Positions 37,690-49,700 of a stretch of DNA of 64,000 nt are shown piece by piece (position 1 is the stretch's first letter; each line of letters begins with the position of its first letter). The notes beneath the pieces are model-generated. The model was given only the letters and a program-made list of their open reading frames with translations. It did no database searches and was not told where the DNA came from. Source of the stretch: Nerophis ophidion (taxonomy: Eukaryota; Chordata; Actinopteri; Syngnathiformes; Syngnathidae). The translations under genes were made by a program, and so were the position numbers. Location of the stretch: contig NC_084618.1 in the NCBI RefSeq assembly GCF_033978795.1, forward strand, positions 2,119,562 through 2,183,561, in the 5' to 3' direction.

Positions 37690-40105
37690 TCCAGGACGAT
37701 ACCACTCAATGTTCGGGTGTATGGTGGTGAGGACGATACCACTCAATGTTCAAGTGTATGGTGGTGTGGACGATACCACTCAATGTTCGGGTGTATGGTG
37801 GTGAGGACGATACCACTCAATGTTTGGGTGTATGGTGGTGTGGACGATACCACTCAATGTTCAGGTGTATGGTGGTGTGGACGATACCACTCAATGTTCG
37901 GGTGTATGGTGGTGAGGACGATACCACTCAATGTTTGGGTGTATGGTGGTGTGGACGATACCACTCAATGTTCGGGTGTATGGTGGTGTGGACGATACCA
38001 CTCAATGTTCAGGTGTATGGTGGTGTGGACGATACCACTCAATGTTCAGGTGTATGGTGGTGTGGACGATACCACCCAATGTTCAGGTGTATGGTGGTGA
38101 GGACGATACCAGCCAATGTTCGGGTGTATGGTGGTGTGGACGATACCACTCAATGTTCAGGTGTATGGTGGTGAGGACGATACCAGCCAATGTTCAGGTG
38201 TATGGTGGTGTGGACGATACCAGCCAATGTTCAGGTGTATGGTGGTGAGGACGATACCAGCCAATGTTCGGGTGTATGGTGGTGTGGACGATACCACTCA
38301 ATGTTTGGGTGTATGGTGGTGTGGACGATACCACTCAATGTTCAGGTGTATGGTGGTGTGGACGATACCACTCAATGTTCAGGTGTATGGTGGTGTGGAC
38401 GATACCACTCAATGTTCAGGTGTATGGTGGTGAGGACGATACCACTCAATGTTCAGGTGTATGGTGGTGTGGACGATACCAGCCAATGTTCGGGTGTATG
38501 GTGGTGAGGACGATACCAGCCAATGTTCAGCTGTATGGTGGTGTGGACGATACCACTCAATGTTCAGGTGTATGGTGGTGTGGACGATACCACTCAATGT
38601 TCAGGTGTATGGTGGTGAGGACGATACCAGCCAATGTTCAGGTGTATGGTGGTGTGGACGATACCAGCCAATGTTCAGGTGTATGGTGGTGAGGACGATA
38701 CCACTCAATGTTCAGGTGTATGGTGGTGTGGACGATACCACTCAATGTTCAGGTGTATGGTGGTGTGGACGATACCACTCAATGTTCAGGTGTATGGTGG
38801 TGTGGACGATACCAGCCAATGTTCGGGTGTATGGTGGTGAGGACGATACCAGCCAATGTTCAGCTGTATGGTGGTGTGGACGATACCACTCAATGTTCAG
38901 GTGTATGGTGGTGTGGACGATACCACTCAATGTTCAGGTATATGGTGGTGAGGACGATACCAGCCAATGTTCAGGTGTATGGTGGTGTGGACGATACCAG
39001 CCAATGTTCAGGTGTATGGTGGTGAGGACGATACCAGCCAATGTTCGGGTGTATGGTGGTGTGGACGATACCACTCAATGTTTGGGTGTATGGTGGTGTG
39101 GACGATACCACTCAATGTTCAGGTGTATGGTGGTGTGGACGATACCACTCAATGTTCAGGTGTATGGTGGTGTGGACGATACCACTCAATGTTCAGGTGT
39201 ATGGTGGTGTGGACGATACCACTCAATGTTCAGGTGTATGGTGGTGTGGACGATACCAGCCAATATTCGGGTGTATGGTGGTGAGGACGATACCAGCCAA
39301 TGTTCAGCTGTATGGTGGTGTGGACGATACCACTCAATGTTCAGGTGTATGGTGGTGAGGACGATACCACTCAATGTTCAGGTGTATGGTGGTGTGGACG
39401 ATACCATTCAATGTTCAGGTGTATGGTGGTGTGGACGATACCACTCAATGTTCAGGTGTATGGTGGTGTGGACGATACCACTCAATGTTCAGGTGTATGG
39501 TGGTGTGGACGATACCAGCCAATGTTCAGGTGTATGGTGGTGTGGACGATACCACTCAATGTTCAGGTGTATGGTGGTGTGGACGATACCACTCAATGTT
39601 CAAGTGTATGGTGGTGTGGACGATACCACTCAATGTTCAGGTGTATGGTGGTGTGGACGATACCACCCAATGTTCAGGTGTATGGTGGTGTGGACGATAC
39701 CACCCAATGTTCAGGTGTATGGTGGTGTGGACGATACCAGCCAATGTTCAGGTGTATGGCGTTGTGGACGATACCACTCAATGTTCGGGTGTATGGCGTT
39801 CTGGACGATACCACTCAATGTTCAGGTGTATGGTGGTGAGGACGATACCACTCAATGTTCAGGTGTATGGTGGTGTGGACGATACCACTCAATGTTCAGG
39901 TGTATGGTGGTGTGGACGATACCACTCAATGTTCAAGTGTATGGTGGTGTGGACGATACCAGCCAATGTTCAGGTGTATGGCGGTGAGGACGATACCAGC
40001 CAATGTTCAGGTGTATGGTGGTGTGGACGATACCACTCAATGTTCAGGTGTATGGTGGTGTGGACGATACCAGCCAATGTTCGGGTGTACGGTGGTGTGG
40101 ACGTC
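37690..40105. repeat. 37 bp minisatellite just past the jak2 stop codon
   Basis: About 65 copies of a 37 bp unit (GTGTATGGTGGTGTGGACGA, then TACCACTCAATGTTCAG) with point variants (AGCCAATG, TTCGGG, GTGAGGAC). Groups of units repeat at 333 and 444 bp (9 and 12 units). The array begins about 50 bp beyond the jak2 TGA. The long + strand open frames, up to 512 codons, are repeat by-products. Confidence 0.95.
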
Positions 40106-40155
40106 ACGAGGATACTGTTGGATGCAGAAGGATACGGCTTGCAGCAGAGACGATA

Positions 40156-40263
40156 TCAGACGTCCAAGAGGCTTCGTGCCGCCTCCACACTTTGGATCAA
40201 GGAGGGAAAAGTGGGTCTGCTTGCAGGATGGCTGCTCCAACACTCACACATCAGCTGCTGGAT
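40156..40263 (-). CDS. jak2: jak2 terminal coding exon (residues 550-584)
   Basis: Encodes IQQLMCECWSSHPASRPTF, then SVEAARSLLDV and TGA at 40156-40158. The CW and RPTF positions are typical of the end of a tyrosine kinase C-lobe. The last ten residues differ from the human tail as I remember it. Acceptor GGTGATCAG. Confidence 0.9.
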   Translation of the reverse strand: MQQLMCECWSSHPASRPTFPSLIQSVEAARSLLDV

Positions 40264-43200
40264 CTGATCACCAAGCATGACATACTGTATCATATCATCA
40301 TCACACTTGTCAAATATCATTATTCATACATGTCAAAAATCATCATATTTGTGCATTATCATTCTATTTGTGAAAGATGAATAATGTTGTGAAATATGAG
40401 TATTTCTTTTCATGAATGCGATTAGTACTATTTGTGAAATATAATATTTGTGACATATAACAATATTCATGATATATGAATAATATTGTGAAATAAATAA
40501 ATGTTTTGGAAACTATTATTTGTGAAATATGATTATCAATATGTGTAAAATGTAATATTTGTCAATTATGATTACATTTGTGAAATATGATTATTGATAT
40601 TCGTTAAATATGAGTATTAAGATTTGTGAGTAATGATATTTGTAAAATATAATTGTGAAATATGGTTAATACTATTTGTGAAATAAGACATTTGTTAAAT
40701 ATGATTATAATATTAATTGAATTTGTGAAATATAATATTTGTGAAAAATAAATTAGTATTTGTGAAATATGTTTACTGTAAAATATGTGTAAAATATGAT
40801 TATATTTGTGAAATATAATGTGTGCTATATGATTATATTTGTGAAATATGATTACTATGTCTAACATAATATTTGTGAAATATGAAAATTATTGTGAAAA
40901 ATTATTTTTAATATTAATGAAATGTGATTATTAATATTTGTAAAACTATTATATTTGTGAAATGTGATTTATTTTCGTGAAATACGAATGTTTGTAAAAT
41001 ATGCTTAGAATATTTGTAAAATATAATATTTGTGCAATATGATTATTTGTGAAATATGATTATATTGTAAAATATGATTAGAATATTTGTAAAATATATG
41101 TGTAATATGATTAATTATTTGTGAAATATGATTATAAGATTGTAAAATACGATGTATTTTCGTGTAATCAGATAAAAAAAATTCAAACATGATCATATTT
41201 GTGAAATATGATTGTTAATATGTGTAAAATATGAAAATATGCGGGAATTATGATATCTGTGAAATATAATACTTGTGAAATATGAATAATATTGTGAAAC
41301 ATGATTATAATATTTTTGAAATATGATTATTAATATTTGTGAATACTGATTTGTGAAATATGATTATTAACATTTTGGGAATATGATTACATGTGTGAAA
41401 TATGATTAATATTTGTGAAATATATATTTGGTGAAATATGATTATTTTCCTGAAATATAATACTTGTGAAATATGAATAATATTGTGAAACATGATTATA
41501 ATATTTTTGAAACATGATTAGTAATATTTTTGAATACCGATATTTGTGAAATATGATTATTAACATTTTTGGAATACAATTACATGTGTGAAATATGATT
41601 AATATTTGTGAAATATATATTTGGTGAAATGTGATTATTTTCCTGAAATATAATATTTGTAAAGTATGATTATGAACGTGTGAAATAAGATTATATTTGT
41701 CAAATATAATAATTGTGAAATATGATCCCTATCTGTGAAATATGATCAATATTTGTGAAATATGATTATAAACATTTGTGAAATATGTATAATATTTATT
41801 AAAAATAATTATATTTATGAAATGTAATATTTATAAAACAATCATATTTATGAAATGTGAGAGTATTTTTTTAATGAAAAATATACACATTTATGACATT
41901 TCACAATGTTTATGAAAAGTAACAATCATATGAATGATATGTCAGAGTAATATTTATGAAAAGTAATTATATGAATGATATGTCACAGTAATATTAATGA
42001 GAGGTAAGAATGCTACTATGCAGGTGCTGACCTGGCGAGGACAGGTGTGCGGCGCAGGTAAGCGGTATCCTTGCTTGAGGAGGTCGATGAGGTGATAGAC
42101 GATCATCTGACCTTGCTTCTCGTGGCCCATCTTCTCCATGAACACCTGTGTGGGACAGGAAGTGATGACGCAATGGCTCAGCAGTACTTCCTGGATGGCT
42201 GCAGGTGTGGCGAGTACCGCAGGTGGGCTGCTGCCTTTGTCGCAGTAGGTGAACAGCTCGTAGAGGACCACGCCAAAACTCCACACGTCCGACGCCACCG
42301 AGAACTTGCTCTCCGTCAAAGACTCGGGAGAATACCTGGCAGGTACACAGGTACACAGGTGCACAGCTATTTCAATGTTGACAGACTACAGCCTTCTTTT
42401 CCAGTAGTAGTAAAAGCAAAATGCTGCTGTGGTCTGCGTCACATGACCTCACACTCCACCGTGGCGCTTACCTGACTTCACACTGTTGTGGCGGACAGGT
42501 GTGCACGTTTGTGGCGGACAGGTGTGCACGTTTGTGGCGGACAGGTGTGCACGTTTGTGGCATCCTCCTCAGTAAGACTTGAGGCTGTGCTTGCTGCCCC
42601 AGGTATTGACCATAGGGTTTGTATACTTATGTACATGTCATTTATATCCATAATACATTAGTTCAGGTAAGGAGTATTAATTTATTCCATTTTGGAAGAA
42701 GGCGCAAGTGTTCATTCAACCACTTTTCATCGAGGGCCACATGTAACAATGAATAATATACAAATATGAATTGCATCATTACACAATTATTCATTATCGT
42801 ATATATTTTTTACAAACACTGTAAAAAAACAGTAAAAAAGTGACAGTTGCCAACATTTTACTGTAAAATGTATGTTTTTAAAATATATGGAAAAACAGTA
42901 CCTCTGTTTTTACTGTAAAATATACAGTTGTTTTACTGAGTATTGCTGTAAAATGAAAAAACAATATCACCGGTTTTTTTTGTTTGTTTTATTACGGCAT
43001 ACTTGCCAACCCTCCCTGATTTTCCAGAAAACTCCCGAAATACAGCGCCTCTTCTGAAAATCTCCCGGGGCAAATTTTCTCCCGAAATTCAGGCGGAGGT
43101 GGAAGCCACGCCCCCTCCAGCTCCAAGCGAACCTGAGTGACGACCATGTTTTCACCTCCCCTTTCCCACAATATAAACAGTGTGTCTGCCCAATGACGTT

Positions 43201-43622
43201 ATAACTGTAGAATGATCCAGGGCAAGTTCTTGGTTTCTTATGTGGGTTTATTGTTAGGCAGTTTCATTAACGTCCTCCCGGCGCGGTAACAACATACAAC
43301 CACAGCAGTCACGTTTTTGTCTACCGTAAAGCAGTTTGTCTGCCGTAAACAGCAATATTGTGACACTCTTAAACCGGACAATACTGCCATCTACTGTACA
43401 TGCACATGTGACAATAACATCTAAGGCTTTTAGAGAGTGCAGTGCACAACTGCGCACACAAGGAGACAAAGCAGAAGGACAAGGAATGAGTGTGTATATG
43501 TGTAAATAAATGAACACTGAAATTCAAGTATTTCTTTTATATATATATATACAGTATATATATATATATAATAAAATAAATATATATGTATATAGCTAAA
43601 ATTCGCTGAAAGTAAAGTATTT

Positions 43623-43718
<96 letters not shown>

Positions 43719-46700
43719 CCTTGACTTGGTGAATTCTAGCTGTAAATATACTTCTCCCCTCTAAACCACGCCCCCCCACCCCACCCCTGACCACGCCCCC
43801 CCCACACCCCGAAATCGGAAGTCTCAAGGTTGGCAAGTATGTTTTACGGTAAAATGGAGCAATTACTTTTTAACCATAAAATCATTTTTAAAGTGTACAA
43901 TTTGACGTATAACTTGCTTTCAAATTAAGAGCAAAATGAATATAAAAGTATTATTATTTTAACATAAAAAAATGTTAGGGCCGTAGGATCATATACTTGA
44001 TGCAATATTAGGTTTGCTGTTGAAATGGAAAGTTGAATACATTTAGTGAGAAAATATGCATATTCATTGCAGGCTTTCGCGGGCCTTGAGTTCGATACCT
44101 GTGATCTACAGTATATTCTTTACTGCTACTACTCAGTGGCCTAGTGGTCAGAGTGTCCGCCTTGAGATGGGTAGGTCGTGAGTTCAAACCCCAAAGACTA
44201 TAAAAATGGGAGCCATTGCCCTGCTTGGCACTCAGCATCAAGGCTTGGAGTTGGGGGTTAAATAAATGGGTTGTACTTGTTTGGCACTTTCCTACCTTCA
44301 AGGTACTCAAAGCGCTTTGACACTACTTCCACATTTACCCATTCACACACTGATGGAGGGAGCTGCCATGCAAGGCGCCAACCACTGCGCCACGCCGTCC
44401 CTGACATCACCAAACATGATTCCCGGGCGTGGCCACCGCTGCTGCTCACTGCTCCCCTCACCTCCCAGGGGGTGATGAAGGGGATGGGTCAAATGCAGAG
44501 AATAATTTCCCCACACCTAGTGTGTGTGTGACAATCATTGCTACTTTCACTTGAACTTGAACTTAAATCCATCCATTTTCCACTCGTCCCTGTCAGGGTG
44601 GAAGTGGGGCTGGAGCCTATCCCATCCATTGTAGAGCATTATGAAGCCGTTTTGAATGGGGATGAAGGATTATTTGTGTTATTTTGAGCAGAGTTGTGAT
44701 GAAGTGAGGCAGTGCAGTCATTTGACAAAGTGCTTCTACTGCCACCTAGTGTCTGTGCCGTCAACCATGGAGGCAGTATTTCTTTTGTTGAAGGTTCTGT
44801 TTACCAGGGACACTGAAAATCACAAGATGCTTCACTATTATTATAGCCGGAACTTTCCGCCAGAGCTGCTGAGACATTGAGGACCACAGCAGAAGCAGTG
44901 AAGATCTTTCTGTCTTGCCTCTGGTGAGGGAACTCACATTTTTTCTGCTCCCTTCTTCTCCCTGCTTGCTCTCTTTGTTGTGTCCTGTCTACACATTTTG
45001 AAGCCTCTTTCTTTGCGCTGTCTTCCAAATCTAAACACCAGACATGGAAATCATCAGCTGGACTCTCCACTCAATTGACGACATATTTTTGACGGGGAAA
45101 AGCCCGGCTGCCCTGATGACACCATTGCTGCAGGGTACGTGAGAGATTCCTGGGATGAATGGAGAATCATGTGCCACTCAGTCCTTTCCAGCGAGGACGT
45201 GGAAGACATCTACCTATTTGGAACCGTGATGGCGGGGCACTTGCTGATTGGGCTGGGCATTGCTTGGGTGTATCGTCACATCCGTAAGACGATGGCAGCC
45301 ACTCAAGGAGCCCAAAAGCTGTTGGTCGCAATGGAAGGCTTGGGCCGGGCTGTGTGATCACAGTCGGGTGAATTCTGAACTGAAGCGCAAGATTGATCAT
45401 ATCATGGAAAAGGGAAAAATTGGATATGAGGGCCGGTGTAGAATAGAACAGACAAGCTATTGTAATGTCTGTTCGCAGAAAAACAAAATCCTAATCTACG
45501 ATTTGACTCCCTCGAATGGCCTTGATGCAACAACAGGAGCAGGCTGTTCTGAAAACCTCCCGACAAGGACTCCTCAATATGGACGCTTTTGACCTCCCTC
45601 CCTCCTCAACGACACCTAGACTTAAACTGTTGCTTGCATGCAGAACGGCCCCAGGCCAACGGACACTACTACAACACACCGAAGACAATGGGCATATATA
45701 CACACACACAACCCCCCCACCCTACGCCTTCACCACCGCTTGATCCCCCACTGGAATGATGGACGGCTGGCAGCGCATTATAGCAGCAGTCCACCTCCAA
45801 CTCCCAACCCTCCCCATTGCAAATTGTGATTATATGTAAAATGTTTATGTGTGCATGGCATGGAGTATTTTTCCCACTCCAGACTAGGAGTGAACTAAGG
45901 ACTAGCCCCCTTAGGAGCCCAGTCTAGATTGTATTTTTTTGGTCATCCTTCCCCAGCGTTTTACCTTTTTCCCAACTTTTACAGGGCGCCTTATGGTGAC
46001 CAATCAGCGTTCCTGTTCTGTAACCCTGTACACTGTTTCTTTGTCTCATTTTGAACGGGTTTGTGCTGAAAACAAAGTTTCCTTGTACTTGTGCAATGAC
46101 AATAAAGTCCGATCCTATGTTCCAAATCTCACCAGAAGATGGGGCTCTCTCCAGGCTCCCTGACCGTGTAGTATTCCTTGTCCTGGGGCAGGACTTTGGT
46201 CAGTCCGAAGTCGCCGATCTTCACCCTCATCTCGCTCTCCACTAGAATGTTCCTGCTTGCCAGGTCCCTGTGGATGTAACGCTTGGTGGCCAAGTAGTCC
46301 ATGCCCTGGTGCACGGGTAGAAGATTAACTATCTCTTCACGTCATAACGTTCACATTTTCTCTCTTCTGCACGCACCTTGCAAATCTGCACCGCGTAGAG
46401 CAGGAGCTTCTTGGAGTCAAAGTGCACTTTGTTCTTCAAGAGGTAGTCCCGCAGGCTGCCGTAGGGAAGATACTCCATGATCAGGCGCAGGTTCCTCCGC
46501 CCTGAAAGGGACGCACGTATGGAAAACAAAATAATATTTCAATAATGGTGTTCTAGCAGGAGTACACTCAGTCCTCAAGACCACACCACGAGCTACATGA
46601 GCCTGCCCCATGTTTACACCCAGCCCTTCACAGAGGAAACCAACAAATAGGCTTCGCTACACATCCTAAACTGCCGCCAGAAGCCCTGCCAACAGGATGC

Positions 46701-49700
46701 TGCTGTTAGAATGTAATGTTAGCATGTAGCTAACATAGCTATGCTTGTTTTTTTCATCCAGTCCCATTCCTAAATGTCACATTGTTGTATGTGATTTATG
46801 ACATCTATGACATTGTTGTATGTTATATATGACATCTATGACATTGTTGTATGTGATATATGACATCTATGACATTGTTGTATGTGATATATGACATCTA
46901 TGACATTGTTGTATGTGATATATGACATCTATGACATTGTTGTATGTGATATATGACATCTATGACATTGTTGTATGTGATATATGACATCTATGACGTT
47001 GTTGTATGTGATATATGACATCTATGACGTTGTTGTATGTGATATATGACATCTATGACGTTGTTGTATGTGATATATGACATCTATGACATTGTTGTAT
47101 GTGATATATGACATCTATGACGTTGTTGTATGTGATATATGACATCTATGACGTTGTTGTATGTGATATATGACATGTATGACATTGTTGTATGTGATAT
47201 ATGACATCTATGACATTGTTGTATGTGATATATGACATCTATGACATTGTTGTATGTGATATATGACATCTATGACATTGTTGTATGTGATATATGACAT
47301 CTATGACATTGTTGTATGTGATATATGACATCTATGACATTGTTGTATGTGATATATGACATCTATGACGTTGTTGTATGTGATATATGACATCTATGAC
47401 GTTGTTGTATGTGATATATGACATCTATGACGTTGTTGTATGTGATATATGACATCTATGACATTGTTGTATGTGATATATGACATCTATGACGTTGTTG
47501 TATGTGATATATGACATCTATGACGTTGTTGTATGTGATATATGACATGTATGACATTGTTGTATGTGATATATGACATCTATGACATTGTTGTATGTGA
47601 TATATGACATCTATGACATTGTTGTATGTGATATATGACATCTATGACATTGTTGTATGTGATATATGACATCTATGACATTGTTGTATGTGATATATGA
47701 CATCTATGACATTGTTGTATGTGATATATGACATCTATGACATTGTTGTATGTGATATATGACATCTATGACATTGTTGTATGTGATATATGACATCTAT
47801 GACATTGTTGTATGTGATATATGACATCTATGACATTGTTGTATCAAGGTAATATTTAAATGGTGCTGTCCAATCCTGGTTACGGCCCCCTGTGTGCTTA
47901 GCTGCTGCGTAGCTGCAGAGGTGAAGGTGCTACCTGCGCTGTAGCACACTCCTTTGTACTTGACGATGTTGTCGTGGTGAAGAGACTTGAGGATCTCGAT
48001 CTCGCGCTCAAAGTCGCGCAGGTGCTCGGCCGTGCTGTGCTGCAGCTTCTTGACGGCCACCACCTCCCCCGTGCTGTCCTGCAGCGGGTCGTAGCGGCAC
48101 ATCTCCACGCTGCCAAAGTTGCCCTGCCAGGCCAGACGGGCGTGTTTCAGACAAAGATGGCGTGGAAGGTGTGGCCTGACTGACCTTTCCCAGCTGCTTG
48201 AGGAAGATGAGGTGTCGCTCCTCAAACTGCGCGGGATCCTGGCACTCGGAGGCCCAGGGAAAGCCCAGGCCCCGCGCCCGGGCGGGCACCATGTCGCTCT
48301 CCACCAGCAGCTCGTAGTCTGCAACGGGATCAGCAGACGTGTGAAAGTGGCGCCGCGGGTCAGGTGACGTGACGTGCACAGGAAGTGTCCGTGCCTGGCG
48401 TGAAGAGACTGTTGAGGTCTCGGATGACGGCTCGGAAGGACGGGCGGTGAGTGGGCTCGTAGTCCATGCAGCTGTGGATCAGGTTGGCCAGCTCTGTCCA
48501 TTTGGGAGCCGGCAGCTGGTGGCGGTCCTCGTAGAACATCATCTTCTGTGCACACAACACAATATCAACCTCGTAGAACATCATCTTCTGTGCACACAAC
48601 ACAATATCAACCTCGTAGAACATCATCATCTGTGCACACAACACAAGGTCAAACTCGTAGAACATCATCTTCTGTGCACACAACACAAGCTCAACCTCGT
48701 AGAACATCATCTTCTGTGCACACAACACAAGCTCAACCTCGTAGAACATCATCTTCTGTGCACACAACACAAGCTCAACCTCGTAGAACATCATCTTCTG
48801 TGCACACAACACAAGCTCAACCTCGTAGAACATCATCTTCTGTGCACACAACACAAGCTCAACCTCGTAGAACATCATCTTCTGTGCACACAACACAAGC
48901 TCAACCTCGTAGAACATCATCTTCTGTGCACACAACACAAGCTCAACCTCGTAGAACATCATCTTCTGTGCACACAACACAAGCTCAACCTCGTAGAACA
49001 TCATCTTCTGTGCACACAACACAAGCTCAACCTCGTAGAACATCATCTTCTGTGCACACAACACAAGCTCAACCTCGTAGAACATCTTCTGTGCACACAA
49101 CACAAGCTCAACCTCGTAGAACATCATCTTCTGTGCACACAACACAAGCTCAACCTCATAGAACATCATCTTCTGTGCACACAACACAAGCTCAACCTCG
49201 TAGAACATCATCTTCTGTGCACACAACACAAGCTCAACCTCGTAGAACATCATCTTCTGTGCACACAACACAAGCTCAACCTCGTAGAACATCATCTTCT
49301 GTGCACACAACACAATGTCAACCTCGTAGAACATCATCTTCTGTGCACACAACACAATCTCAACCTCGTTGAACATCATCTTCTGTGCACACAACACAAG
49401 CTCAACCTCGTAGAACATCATCTTCTGTGCACACAACACAATCTCAACCTCGTTGAACATCATCTTCTGTGCACACAACACAATGTCAACCTCATAGAAC
49501 ATCATCTTCTGTGCACACAACACAATCTCAACCTCGTAGAACATCATCTTCTGTGCACACAACACAAGCTCAACCTCATAGAACATCATCTTTTGTGCAC
49601 ACAACACAATGTCAACCTCGTAGAACATCATCTTCTGTGCACACAACACAAGCTCAACCTCTTAGAACATCATCTTCTATGCACACAACACAAGCTCAAC

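Noticed and set aside
38449..39987. 512-codon + strand frame in the 37 bp array
   Set aside because: A 37 bp unit rotates through all frames, and open frames occur in several of them; it lies antisense in the probable jak2 3' UTR.
37690..40105. Possible CRISPR array (regular repeats)
   Set aside because: Repeats are head to tail with no unique spacers, and the DNA is vertebrate. The same holds for the other arrays.
43624..43836. Frame rich in YIYI residues
   Set aside because: Translation of a (TA)n run; likewise the frames at 1282-1676 and 4796-5235.
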